A stretch of 64,000 bases of DNA. Source: Hyaloscypha bicolor E (Eukaryota; Ascomycota; Leotiomycetes; Helotiales; Hyaloscyphaceae). The notes beneath the pieces were generated by a model. That model was not told where the DNA came from and made no database searches. It worked only from the letters and a program-made list of their open reading frames with translations. Position 1 is the first letter of the stretch; each line of letters opens with the position of its first letter. Positions 1 to 12,539 of the stretch are shown one piece after another. Where the stretch lies: positions 4,379,952 through 4,443,951 of the forward strand of contig NW_020194684.1 in assembly GCF_002865645.1 (NCBI RefSeq), written 5' to 3'. The translations under genes were made by a program, and so were the position numbers.

Positions 1-1320
1 CAGGGAAATCCTTAAAACGTGACCAGTGGCCCGGTCACGTGAAGATAGGATGTTTTATCGCCTCAGCCGTGCACTAGCGCCGGACTGAACTTCATTTTGC
101 CCGACCTCAACCAACTTGCGGTATTCGAAGCGCGGTATAACAAACGGCTTGACAATGCACACAAGTCGCACACCATTCAGTCTCCTGCCGCGAATCCGGG
201 CACGTTCAACTGAGCAGGTTCGTTCCTCTTGTTTTGACGGACAGATCTGAGGGCGAAAGTGAACTCACTTGCCACTTTCACTCCGAGCAGCTTCGACGAT
301 GACAATAGTGCGCTAGAACCTTAGAAAAATTTCCTTAACGCTCTAGCGCAATGAGACGGAACGTCTTCCTCCTCTCAGTTTCGTCGCACATATGTAGATT
401 CTCCACGTTAGAGGCCATTTGTCAGTTCTCTCGCGGACGGTGGGGCAATTCGTGACGATTCGGCGTACTTCTCTTCGAGACAGACCCGAGCCAGTTGTTC
501 CTATATATGCCAAGGCTAGAAATCGAGGGCTCATGGTGAGGCTTCTTCAGGTCCCATCGGGCGAAGAGCAACGCGGTTGCGAGGAAAAGCTTGCATTCGG
601 AGGCAGCTTGCATCTCATGGTTCCACACTATCCATCCCCAAGCCGCCTGTTAATACTCAACTCCGCATGACACTAAATCGCGGCTTTTACAGACATCAAA
701 CCATGCATATTTATGGTTGTGCCATTGCAAGCTTCGTGTGCGTCCCAAAGAATCATCGAATATAATCAACCACGAAGCCCAAGGACAATCGCCGTCCAAC
801 TTATCAATGAGTTCTCAAGGGGACAGTCCCTTTCATCTTGGCGTGACGAAGTGGTTGGAAAGAATGCTTGTGAAAACGACAAAGACGACTTTCTGTGGCC
901 CGCGGCAGTCTGACTTCAAACTTGGGGCCTTGATTGACTTCAATTCCTAAGAGCGAGAAATTCGAGATAGGAGGGCATTTTGGGGGAGCCGACGAAATGT
1001 TGGAATATTGCGGGATCTCACTCCCGCGCTCGTCGCCCAGTCAGGGATTAGAGGGCTTGTAAAGGACAATACATTCAATTCCGAATCCCGCCCACAACAC
1101 AGCTCTGGGGGGGAGGGGGCCTGGGCCCCAAGTCACGAGACCTGAGGAGAAGGTATGGGCTGTCAGTGGTCAGTCAGTAGTAGGAGCTCGCCTGGTATGA
1201 ATGCCGTGGCAAGAACTTCGGCGAATGAGCGATGGACGTGAGAGATGAACACCGTGTGTTGTGGGCCTCCTACGAGGCATGAGGGACTGTACGAAGCGAG
1301 GTGATGTTGTGTGAAAAAGC
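1..1320. other. Intergenic region upstream of sntB
   Basis: No gene can be supported here. Base composition is balanced, unlike the AT-rich right part of the window. The short open frames on both strands have no recognisable domain and several need non-ATG starts. It probably holds distal promoter sequence of sntB and possibly the flank of a neighbour outside the window; I see no convincing specific regulatory motif. Confidence 0.6.
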
Positions 1321-1874
1321 CGAGTGGTGTTTGCACCTGTCCAGGGCCCGGTAGGCCGCCGTGGCCGCCTTTCCTTTATTAGCGCCTCATATCACAAAAG
1401 ACCTGAGGTAACCTCCAAACCATACCTTAGCTTTCTCCCGAACACATCCCATCCCATTCCATCCCCTCAAACTGCCTTCCCCGCCGCCCAACTCTGCGGC
1501 CTCCTCTTGGGCAGGCGTTTGTCTCCCCACCCTTCTGCACCCGACTCTCGACACAGTCTGGCTCGACTCACATCTCGTCCGAGTACTGAAACGGTGGAAT
1601 CTATAGCCTCGTCTCTCGTCTCACCGGGTATCATTGGCCAACTCAAAACGAGCAATTCGAAGCATCTCGGCGCGCCTGCCCTCGGAAATTCCCCACCCAC
1701 CACTTCCCCATCGTCTCCGTTCATTATTTCACTCTGATGGGTCAAAGCTGTGCTTGCCAATCGTTCGACAGCCTCGTACAACAGCGCTTCTCGCCCAGTT
1801 ATCTGCGAGAAGCGCTTCCATTCCATCCCCATCCGTAGCGGCGCCGTGGGACCTCTGCTTGCAACGCAGTCGCC
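1321..1874 (+). promoter_or_regulatory. CT-rich core promoter and 5' leader of sntB
   Basis: A pyrimidine-rich stretch (most marked at about 1436-1600) directly precedes the sntB start, as is common for transcription start regions of filamentous fungi. On the + strand the only ATG I find between about 1320 and the sntB start is at 1737. The transcription start itself cannot be read from the sequence, so the leader/promoter border is open. Confidence 0.5.
1737..1838 (+). promoter_or_regulatory. Putative 33-codon upstream ORF in the sntB leader
   Basis: An ATG at 1737 opens a 33-codon frame beginning MGQSCACQSF and stopping with TAG at 1836-1838, 36 bases before the sntB ATG. The start context is weak (C at -3) although G follows the ATG, so leaky scanning would be expected. 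It matters only if the transcript starts upstream of 1737, which is likely from the position of the CT-rich tract but not proven. A role in translational control is inference. Confidence 0.35.
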
Positions 1875-4800
1875 ATGACCAAAGATGCCTCTGGTCGTCC
1901 GAGTGCTGCGGCCTCAACCGCCAGCCCCTCATCGCATGAGGATGGCGACGAGAATGCCGCGCAGGAATCGATGTCCTCCGGCGAAGCTCCTGGTGTCATT
2001 CCCCACCCCCCTTCCGCTGTTTTCGAATCGGCCGGGTTAGCAGACACGACCACGCCCAAGTCAAACATGCGCGCAGCAGAATCACAACCCATGACGGCAT
2101 CTAATTCTACCTCTTCGAATCTATCCGACAAAGAAACCGCCCCTAGCGGCACAGGTGCTGTGGTTCCTTACGGTACCCGGTCGCGCAATAGGACGGGCAC
2201 ATCTCGACCAAACTACGCTGAGGATAAGGAAATCGATGCAGAATTTGAGGCTCCATATTCCAAAGATGCAAACATGCGGAAAGCCGCACGGGTAGGCGAC
2301 GCTGGCCATGCTGTTGACACTGCGAGACCGACAAACCTGGTTCGAAAAAATCCAGTGCCGGAGACAGAGCATACTCCCACGATACAAAGTCATTATAAGG
2401 AGCCAATTCCAGGGACTTCTACCTTCTCTGCCAATCCCGCTGCGACCGGCTCTTCCCATTATTCCAAAAAGCGGAAGGCAACAAGTCAACCAACCACGTT
2501 TCAACCACAGCCGCAAGCTCCAGCACAAAACCTTGCCACGCCTCAAGCCGTGACTCGCAGGGCCAGTATGGCTGCTCAAGTTGTTGCTGGCTTCCGAGAC
2601 TCGAATATGCTGAGCTTTGAAGGTTGTGCTGGACGCCTGAGCGGGAAGAGACTTGTAGCCGACGATGGCACCGTTCTAGAGGTCAACGGTTTGTTACTCC
2701 TGGGATTTTTGTGAGTTTGTAAACGCTGACGATATTGTAGATCACGTATATCTTGTCTGCGAGCCTCCTGGTGAGCCATACTATCTTGGACGAATTATGG
2801 AATTTCTCCACGTTTCCAATGATAGCAGCCAGCCTATTGATGCCCTACGACTCAACTGGTACTATCGCCCTAAAGACATTGGCCGCAAAGTCAATGATAC
2901 ACGCCAAGTATTTGCTTCCATGCACTCTGATATTAGTCCACTTACAGCCCTTCGTGGAAAGTGTCAGATCAAGCACAAGAGTGAAGTAGACAAATTGGAC
3001 GAATTGAGAAAAACGAAAGACTGCTTTTGGTACGAGAAGCTGTATGATCGTTACATCCATCGATTCTACGATGTTATTCCAACCAGTCAGGTTATCAATG
3101 TCCCCGTTGAAGTTAAAAAGGTCCTTGATGAGAGATGGAAGTACATCGTCGTCGAGCCAGGACGAGGGAAGGAGTTGACAAGTGCTGTCAAGTCCTGCAA
3201 GAGGTGTAATAAATATTGTGCGAGGTTTGTCCCCCCCTCGACATCTATACCTTTGAGTTCTCGCGCCAGCTAATGCTGTCAAAGCAATGACTCTGTAGAC
3301 TGCGCTGTATGCCAGAGCACGTACCACATGAGCTGTGTTAATCCACCACTGTTGAAGAAGCCATCCCGTGGTTTTGCTTGGGCATGTGGGCCTTGTAGCA
3401 AAGCTCAGGAGAAAAAGCTCGAGGCCCGAAACACCCCAAATGTCACGGATCCGACCATGTATGCGGAAGAGGAAGAGTATGTTGATGAAGAGGGAAACTC
3501 TCCTGAAAATGTTGGTGATGCTTTCGACACTGGCCGAACCAGTCCTACGATCTCGAGCGAAACAGATATGTCTTTTCATCCAGGCACAGCTGAACAAATT
3601 CATCAAGCAAGCTTGTGGCTGTTTCGATACCTCGGCATCCACTGCAAAGTTGAAGATGCCTTAGACTATGATGATAGAATATACCCCAGGGCAAGTTCTC
3701 GGTTGGGCCCACGGCATCAAGCCAACGTCCCCCTTTGGCCCGGGAGGCCAGTTGAGTATATCAAGCCCGCGGAAATCAAAAGAAAGTACATGAAAGGCGG
3801 TGGTCACAAAAAGGTAGCACAACTGTCGAAGGATACAATTGCTGCTTTGGAAGCGGAGAAGATTGCGCGAGAGAAGCGTCCGAAGTGGGTGATGGATGAA
3901 CCCCTCGGCTACGTCCATAGAGGGGAAGACTACGATAACGACGACCCAAACAACACCGCGAGGCTGCTGTACAACCTTCCGGAAGCGGACCAAATTCCGA
4001 TGAAGAATGGCGATACTGATTCGTCCGAATTCGTTGAGGAAGCTGCCCGGGAGCAACTGGTTTATGATTACATTGGTCGAGCCGCGAAACTGGCGAGGCC
4101 GCTAGGTTTGCCCGATTTGTCTACCAATCTCTTAGATGTTGCCCTTCAAGTTCTGCTCTCGAATGGTTATGATGCGGAAAAATCACTAGATGAATTGTCT
4201 AAAGCAGACAAAAGGATCTTCAAGGAACCCGATCTAAGTGGCCCGGAGGTCAAGAAATTCGAGGACGGCGTTGCAAAATACGGATCTGAATGGCACAGCA
4301 TCAAAAAGCACGTCAAAACCGTCAGCCCTGCAAACATTGTTCGCTTTTACTATACCTGGAAAAAGACCGAACGTGGGAAGCAGGTGTGGGGTAATTATTC
4401 TGGGCGAAAGGGTAAGAAAGAAGCGAAGAGAGCAGAAGCATCTGCAGGCAAACTGCAAGACGACGTCGCTGACGAGTATGATGACTCGGCCTTTGATAAC
4501 GATAAAGCATTTGAGAAGAAGAGAGGCTTTCAGTGCAAATTCTGCAGCACGAGAAACTCAAGGCAGTGGCGACGAGCGCCAAATACCCCCGCTGGAACCA
4601 TGATACCAGAAAACCCGGCTGCCAAAACAACGGGCAAAGATAAAGGTCCTCAGTTGATGGTAGCGCTGTGCCGAAGATGCGCAGAACTTTGGCGCCGTTA
4701 CGCAATCCAATGGGAAGATATCGATGAAGTTGCCAAGAAAGTTGCGCAAGCCGGAGGCCGAGCATGGAAGAGAAAGATTGACGAGGAACTTCTCAAAGAG

Positions 4801-7172
4801 CTTGTCGCTGCCAATGACATTGTGGACATCACAGCAAATCTTGCACCGACTGCACTTGTATCTGCAGATGGAAGCCCCGCGCCGCTCCCTAATCTAGCTA
4901 CAGGAGCCGAACCGCCCAAAAAGAAGATCAAGAGCTCATTCGACAGAGATTCCGCGGATCCCGCAGTGGACTCAGGGGGTGTTACCACTTCTGGACAGAA
5001 AAAGAAGGCGGTGTCCGAAAAACCTGCCGGGCCGCCACCTGCACCAGAACTACCTAAACCAAAGATGCTGCCATGTGCGATATGTGGAGAAATGGATCCT
5101 ATGGGCGATCAACACTTGTCATGCAAAGAGTGTCGGATGACTGTACATCGAAATTGCTACGGAGTCGTAGGTGAAAGCCGAAGTCCTAGCAAGTGGGTGT
5201 GCGACATGTGCTTCAACGATAAGAATCCGCAGGTTTCAATAGTAAGCAAGTCTTTCGGCACTCTCAACTCAATACTGATATACATCCAGCAATACAAATG
5301 CATCCTCTGCCCTGTTGAACACACGGAACATGATTTTGTCGAGCCGCCAAAAGTCTCCCATAAAAAGAAGACAGAGAAGGAGCGCGAGCGTGATCGAATT
5401 GACCGCGAAGCTGCTCAAAAAGTGGCAGACTTCTACCGTAAGAAGCAAGAAGAGATGAACAAACCCGTCAATCCTCGAGAGCCGTTGAAACGGACAGCTA
5501 ATAATAATTGGGTCCATGTCACTTGCGCGGTTTTTACGCCGGAGGTTAAATTTGGCAACGCGAAAGCCCTGGAGCCGTCAGAAGGCATCCCTTCGATTGC
5601 CTCTGCTAGGTACGACGAGGTCTGCAAAGTATGCAAACAGAAAAACGGAGCCTGCGTCGGTTGTCATTCGTGTAAAGCTCCAGGTAAGCATTGCTCCTCA
5701 AGTTGCTCGGGTACATGCTCATATTTCCAGTTCACGTTGCGTGTGCACACCAAGCCGGGTATATCCTCGGCTTCGACATTGCGCCTGTGAAAGGATCTCG
5801 CCGAGACCAATTTAGTATTGTCAATATTGATGGGGAGGTTGGCACCATGACCGCCGCGATTTGGTGCAAGGAACATGTGCCAACGAAAACAATTGTGCAT
5901 CGGATGCATGACATTGTTGATGCTTCTTCGGGGCTCAATGCATTGCAGCTCTATGTCCAGAACTTCAAGCAGGCCGACCTCACCTTGACTGGGACCGTTC
6001 GAAAAGCAACCCTGGTCAATCAATCTACCAAGGTTAACCCTGTGGTAGTTCCCACTCCAGCGAATCGCCGGACTTCAACGACATCAGGCGTTAACGGAAA
6101 CGTCACTGGGCGAGGTTCAATCTCTCACATCAAAGTCGAGGAAGGGGGCGGCGAATCATCATCAGTAACAAAAGCTGATCGCGAGAAGATTTGCGTCACA
6201 TGTCAAGTTGGGGTCAGCCCAAAGTGGTGGCCATTCCCTCAAGATATCCCGGATCAACCCACGACCAGTTCATCTAACGATATTACGATCACCAATGGTG
6301 ACCATCATACAAATGAGCTGCCACTAACGAATGGCCATGATAATCAACATTCCACCGATGAGGTTGGTGGGGGCCATGCGGCACTTGCAGCTGCTGCGTT
6401 GACCCAAAATGGCAATGCCCTCGAACCTGTTACGGGACCAACCGAGTTGCAGTGTCATAAATGTCACTGGAAGAAGATTCGAAAGGAGCCAACACCGCCT
6501 CCGCCAGCACCTCCTCGGGAGTCCCCTCCGCTAGCCGTCAGAGTACCTCCTGCGCCAATCAACATCCCCGCCCCGGATCCGGAAATGGTTCAACAACTCC
6601 CGAGCCCTTTCGCCTGGCCACCTCCCCAGGCATACCCGACGAACGGATACAATTGGTCCAGGCGATCGCCCGCACCTCAAGGTGGAATGGTTCACCAACT
6701 CAATGGTGCCCACTCTCCACGTATCAGTGGTGGTGTTTCTCAGCAGATGAACGGACAGTCTCAAATGCGGCAGCCCGTCCAGGGTTTGCCACATTCCCCG
6801 CACCAGAATAGCCACTTCGCTCAAGTCCCAAACGGCTATCCACCTTCGCCTCATCGAGGTATTGGTTCCTCAGCCATCCATCTTCAAAATGGAACCTCTG
6901 GGTCGTATGTATCTACTCGGCCGCCACCTCAGAACTTGGCCAATGGAGGTCCGCCGCCGCGGGCCCCCGAGCATCCCCTTTCTCATTCAAATACACCTAT
7001 GCATCCTCGCACATCATTTGGGCCATCCCAGGGGAGTCCTCCGGTGCTACGTGATTCTCGCCCGCCCAGCCGTGACGTTGGGAACTCTCATGGTACAGGA
7101 CCTCGACCACCTGACGGTCGAGTCAATGGAGGAGCTAGTGCAAGCCCATCCTTACGCAATCTGCTATCCTAG
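1875..7172 (+). CDS. sntB: Snt2/SntB: BAH, PHD, SANT and GATA-like finger chromatin regulator
   Basis: Five exons (1875-2688, 2741-3224, 3285-5241, 5290-5683, 5731-7172) join in frame to 1696 codons. Order: disordered N-terminus with a basic YGTRSRNRTG motif near residue 100; BAH about 262-410; PHD1 (C424, C427, C439, C442, H447, C450, C467, C470); ELM2-like helix about 700-740; SANT about 748-795; GATA-like finger C850/C853/C895/C898; PHD2 (C1030, C1033, C1046, C1049, H1054, C1057, C1072, C1075); extended PHD from C1089 to about 1290; second GATA-like pair C1371/C1374/C1458/C1461 with a long linker; Pro-rich tail. The ATG has a good context (G at -3, A at +4). In family knowledge, yeast Snt2 works with Ecm5 and the deacetylase Rpd3, and Aspergillus SntB is part of a KdmB-EcoA-RpdA-SntB complex controlling development and secondary metabolism; nuclear, histone H3-reading. 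All zinc ligands I can check are intact. Exon borders are inferred from splice motifs and family conservation. Confidence 0.96.
2689..2740 (+). other. sntB intron 1
   Basis: 52 bp, GTTTGT donor, TAG acceptor, branch-like GCTGAC near 2725. Splicing joins G to AT to give Asp272 and restores VNDHVYLVCEPPG across the start of the BAH domain. A GTGAGT at 2711 is an alternative donor but would leave an intron of only 30 bp. Confidence 0.9.
3225..3284 (+). other. sntB intron 2
   Basis: 60 bp, GTTTGT donor, AAG acceptor, branch-like GCTAATG at about 3269. It interrupts PHD1; splicing makes Ser433 and gives the continuous C4HC3 pattern CKRCNKYCASND...CAVC. It contains an in-frame stop, so retention would truncate the protein. 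Confidence 0.9.
5242..5289 (+). other. sntB intron 3 (in frame, no stop)
   Basis: 48 bp, GTAAGC donor, CAG acceptor, CTCAAC or ACTGATA as branch candidates. It lies between PHD2 and the extended PHD; removal gives NPQVSIQYKCILCP as expected for the family. Being a multiple of three with no stop, it reads straight through as 16 residues (VSKSFGTLNSILIYIQ) if retained. Confidence 0.88.
5684..5730 (+). other. sntB intron 4
   Basis: 47 bp, GTAAGC donor, CAG acceptor. Splicing makes Val1217 and restores CHSCKAPVHVACAHQAGYILGFD in the extended PHD. Retention would shift the frame and stop at about 5790. Confidence 0.92.
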
Positions 7173-8488
7173 GGGTTTTTAAATGTATTGTATTCAAATA
7201 TTAGCTTTGCTGGTCCCCATTTATTCTGGGCCGCGGGTTGGGCTAGGCTCCCGCTGCTTCGCGAGGGGAGCTTCAAGCGTGGCGTTCGGAGACAGTGAAT
7301 GTATGTGTAGATCATCCGGTCATTGAAGGCGCAAGGCAATAGTGTTCCATGGGTAGGAAATGCATAGAAGTCTAAAATTCTTACTCACTCGCTTCTGTCA
7401 ACCTTGTGTCTTTCCACGCGAAATCGATTGATACCCATGCCCTGTGCTGAAGGTTAATTTGACGTTTCGAATTTGAGCACCAGGATCATATCATACCAAT
7501 ATACCGACCCTGAGTAACATGGAAGACAGCAAATGCTTATAAAGGACCGGTTTAGGGGGGTCGAAAGATCGTCCGGTAGAAAATCATAATGAATCTGATG
7601 AAAGCATAAAACAGGTGTCTCCCAACCTACACGCCTGGATACCTCCAAGGCTCTTATGCCTGACACCTTGACTCTGCAGATTTCTCGTCCCCGCATCAGC
7701 ACGGTGAAACTGTTCCTGGCCAAAGTCCGTGGTTCTTTCCTGGAACAACTTCAAAGCCTCTGCAACGGTGACTTTCCTGTCGACAATGAGGACGGTGATT
7801 GAAGAGTAGGTGGTAGACCCTCACCTCGCAATGCAGGCTTGTGAGTGCCTAGACCGTCGATTAGACAGGGCTGAGGCATGTTAATCACATGTTACCTAAA
7901 AATCCCCAGGCAATAAGTTCACCACCAATTCGAATGGCTGCGCTTGGTAGCAGGACAATGGTTCTCCTGGCACAAGTCAGTCGTCTGTTCGAACAGAGAC
8001 AGGGTGTTTCACACTCTTTTCGAGGAACATCAATCCTCGACAGAACAAGAGCAATATCCGCTTGGCTTTCCACAGTCGACCACTCTAGCCTTTCCGAAAC
8101 CGAGAGCAGATTGGGCTACGAAATGGGGGGATTAGCAATTGCTACATGAAGATTATCTCCGGAGTTGGTCGGGAATAGGAGAATAATTCCCACCCAGCAC
8201 CTACACTTGTGGTCAGTGGCTCTGACCTGAATAAAAAATTTAAGTAGGGCTCCGTGTAATCCTTGACAAGTCCCCTTACCCGAATAATATCAAGTACTTT
8301 CTCATGCAAATTTCCAGTTAGCACGACTCCTGGAGTTTGGCGGTGACCTGAAAAGCTTTTTTTCTATTTCCGCTGCCCGTTTGAGAACGCCAATGATCTG
8401 CTCTTCATATTTCGACTCGTTTTTTGTTGCCCCGCCTCTTTCCAATGAAGAATACAGCCAGAGCTCAGTCTCGGGACCTCGTGAAAAG
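7173..8488. other. sntB 3' UTR and spacer before the repeat island
   Basis: The sntB stop (TAG 7170-7172) is followed by AT-rich sequence (TGTATTGTATTCAAATATT) that may hold the polyadenylation region. The rest has balanced composition and only short open frames (for example 7454-7723 on -, 7889-8149 on +) without recognisable domains. I see no gene and no clear RIP here; the composition shift comes after 8.6 kb. Confidence 0.6.
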
Positions 8489-9351
8489 TTGTTACGTCGT
8501 GGATGATGAAGGTCACGTTAGCGTAACATGACGTAAGCAATACCTTAGAAGTAGCGCTCCCCTTACATAGCAATTGATCATCTTTCACACTTCACTTAAC
8601 TTACTCCTCTTATATAATAAGTGGTAGTAATCGTCGGATTCGTATATATTACGATATGACCTGGGAATCTCTTTATTTTGGTAGCATTTCCGCCCATAAT
8701 TCAATAACCCTAAAAGATACAAGCCATACTTAATAACGAGTTTAATCTTTCTATATAACTTTATTAACCTCGCTTATTAATTTAATTAATTTCGAGCGAC
8801 CGGCTATTAATTTGCAGAGAGAATACAAATTATTAATAATATTATTAATTACCTGGTCTTATAATATCTTATTATAGTCTCGAATATAATATAAAATAAT
8901 TACTATAGCTAATTAACCTTAATTAATAAACTCATATCTATATAATAGCTTTCTTATCTAGTTCTACCAAGTATATAGGCTATTAATAGATTCATATTTA
9001 ATATTACTATTAAGAAATTAGCTTTTTTTATAAATAAATACTTCTTATTATAGAATAATAAAATAACTAAACCTAGAAGAAATATTAAAAATAATAATTA
9101 CTATACTAAAACTAGTATAAAATCTTAACTAAATAGCTACTAATCTTTTAAATTAAATAGTAATAGAACTAAAGAGATTTCTAGAATAAATAATAATAGT
9201 AATAATATAATTAGTATAATTCTAATATAAGAATATTTTCTTTTTTTAAAAATAGCTATTAAAATAATTATACTTATTATATAAATATTAGATAAATATA
9301 ATAAATACTAGAAATACTAGTTATTTAATAATAGGAACTAAAGCTTTAATA
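8489..9351 (+). mobile_element. Gypsy-1 copy A: truncated 5' end (LTR and start of internal region)
   Basis: Direct repeat of the segments starting at 9352 and 17582. It begins gttgttacgtcgtggatgat, where the other copies read the same positions with only C-to-T and G-to-A type changes, so this end is close to the pre-RIP sequence and fits an LTR start with TGTTA. Mutation density rises sharply rightwards. It has lost a short block near 9333 and stops where copy B begins. The exact LTR end and a primer-binding site were not identified. Confidence 0.65.
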
Positions 9352-12300
9352 ATTATTATATTATAAATAATAAAGGTTATATTAGTATAATATAATATAA
9401 GTAATACCTTAGAAGTAATACTTTCCTTAAATAGTAATTAATTATTTTTTATATTTTACTTAACTTATTTCTCTTATATAATAAGTAGTAATAATTATTA
9501 AATTTATATATATTATAATATAATCTAGGAACTTCTTTATTTTAGTAGTATTTCTATTTATAATTTAATAATTCTAAAAAATATAAGCTATATTTAATAA
9601 TGAATTTAACTTTTTTATAAGACTTTATTAATCTCGCTTATTAATTTAATTAGTTTTAAATAACCGGCTATTAATTTATAGAGAAAATACAAACTATTAA
9701 TAATATTATTAATTATCTAGTTTTATAATATCTTATTATAGTCTCGAATATAATATAAAATAATTATTATAGCTAGTTGGCCTCGGTTAATAAACTCATA
9801 ATTATATAATAACCTTCTTATCTAGTTTTATTAAGTATATAGGCTATTAATAGATTTATATTTAATATTATTATTAAGAAATTTGCCTTTCTTATAAATA
9901 AATACTTCCTATTATAAAATAAAGATATAGCTAAAACCAGAAGAAGTATTAAAAATTATTATTATTATACTAAAACTAGTATAGAAACTTAATTAAATAG
10001 CTACTAACTTTCTAAACCAAATAGTAATAAGACTAAAAAGATTTCTAGAATAAATAATAATAGTAGTAATATAGCTAGTATAGTTCTAATATAAAAGTAT
10101 TTTCTTTTCCCAGAAATAGCTACTAAAATAGCTATATTTATTATATAAATATTAGATAAATATAATAAATACTAGAAATATTAGTTATTTAATAGTAATA
10201 GAACTAGAGTAAATAATAGAAGTAATAAAGAAAGCAATAGTTTTAATAATAGGAATTAGAGCTTTAGTAATAGATATAATATAATTAATATAAGCAGAAT
10301 TTTTTTAAGATAAAATCCAAAAGATATTAGTTTTTTTAAATCTAATAATTCTATAAATATAAAAGATTACAAATATTAAAAAAAGACTATAATCTAGAGA
10401 AATATATATCTTTTTATTAATGTTTTTTAATTTAATATATAAGAAAAATATAAAAATATTATATATATAAACTTATATATTTACTTATATAAAATAGCTT
10501 AAAGATAATATATAAAGAAATTTAAGGAAATAATAAAACTTGTCTTTTAATTTATATTAGAGGAAGTTATTTTATAAGTAAAGTATTTAATAAATTACTT
10601 TAAAGACTCTATATTTAAAGTAATAAAAAAACTCTAAAATAAAAAAAATATTATAAAAGATATAAAGAAAGATTATAATATTCGCGGATATATAATAATA
10701 ATTATAAGATATATAAAAGCCGCAGAAATAAAAATAAATAAACTATACTAATAGCTTTTTTATATATATAATAATTTTAATCTAAAGTAATAATTATATA
10801 TTTTTACTTTAGATAAGAAAATATTAGTATTAGAATAGCTTAAGAACTTAGCTAATAAGTAGAAAGTATAGTAAGATATAATTATAATAAGACGTTTTTA
10901 TAATACCTTAACTTAACTAGTCTTATATTTTAATACTAGAGATATAAATCCCAGATATTCGTAAAATAGTAATTATTAGAGTACTACTTCCGGATTTCGC
11001 TCTTACTAATCCCGGCTATAGTAATAGCCATACTAGTTTTAATAAAGAAATAGTATTAATTATAAATAAAATATAAGACTTCTTCTATTACTAAAACCCA
11101 GATATTTTCTTATTATAATATATAAAGAAAATAAAAAGAATAAGACTTGCTTTAAAAAAGAATACTTTAAATAAGAATATAATAAGTAATAGTTTTATTA
11201 ATATTATTAAAATAAGAAAACTAATCTAATATCTAATTATATTAATATATTAGAAGATTATAAAAATAAATATAAAAAGAAGTTAGAAAATAATAAATAT
11301 ATTATTATAAAGAAGTTTATTTTTCTAGACTTTCTAGTAAATAATATATAATTTTTATAAAACAAGTTCTATTTAGCTATTTCTAATAATATTAAGTCTT
11401 ATATTTATAAAAAGTATAATAATATTTTCTTATTCTATTTCTAGATATTTAAATATATTTATATTAATACTAATACTAATACTATAATAACTTCTGAACT
11501 TATAGAACCCGTTATAATAAAGATTATTAAAGTAATTTCTTATAAAGTCAAATATAAAACAAATAAGGTTTCTTATATATATAATTCGGATCCGGAAAGC
11601 TAATAAAATTAACTTATATTAATACGAGATATATATGCCTTATTATAGGCCAGAAATAGCTAGAAAATTATAAAGAAATTTCCTATAATATTTTCTAATC
11701 TATATTTTTTAAAGAAATTCCAAATAAAATTATATTTATAAAATAAGTAATTTTTCTTATATATATATTTAATATAATAAGTAGCCAGAAATACTTTAGT
11801 AAGATCTTTATTATAATATAAGTTATAAAATAATTAGAACCGGGCCTATTTCTTAGTAATAAGTTCCTTTAATAAATATTCTTAATTATTAATTACTAGA
11901 ATTCTATAATTATTATAAAGATATATAATAATCTAGTTATAAATATTATAGTTTTCTATTATATTTCTAAGATAATATATTATATTCTTATAGCCAGAAA
12001 AGTTATTATTTCCCTAAAATTAAAAGTAATAGTTCTAGTCTAGTATATACTAGTTCCGGAAAATAAAATATACTTCTTTTAAGAAAGCTATATAGGTATA
12101 AAGAATATAATTCTGAATTATACTAACTTTATTAATATTATTAATAATACGAATATTATAAAAATAATCTTAATAAATATAAACCTGAACTAATTAATAA
12201 ATATTAAAGACTAAGTATTTTTTAAAGCCCTAAATAACTAAGAGAAAACAGATCTAGTAATTCTATAAGAAACTAATATAAATTTAGAAAAACTTTAATA

Positions 12301-12539
12301 TAATAAATAATATAAGTTTAGTATTAATAAGCCCTAGAATATACTAGAAATTATATATATTTATAATAAAAATATATAAATAATATATATCTTATATAAT
12401 ATTATTACTAAATTCCGAGAATATTAAACTAATAAGAACTTAATTAATATACTAGAAGAGAATTAGATAAGAATTTCCCTTATTAAAAACTAGTAGAATA
12501 AAAAAATTATATTAAAAAAGTTTTCCTTAAATTAGAAAT

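Noticed and set aside
343..950. Several overlapping short open frames on both strands upstream of sntB
   Set aside because: They overlap each other, lack domains and intron logic, and several use non-ATG starts, which is not credible for a eukaryotic nuclear gene.
1324..1737. 137-codon + strand frame before sntB
   Set aside because: It starts with GTG, has low-complexity Pro/Ser content typical of translated CT-rich leader sequence, and no recognisable family.
2845..3642. 265-codon minus-strand frame opposite sntB exons 2 and 3
   Set aside because: It is antisense to exons whose + strand reading gives a complete BAH-PHD protein; no domain on the minus strand.
7454..8324. Possible small genes in the spacer after sntB
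   Set aside because: Open frames of 60-90 codons on both strands without conserved motifs or convincing splice structure.
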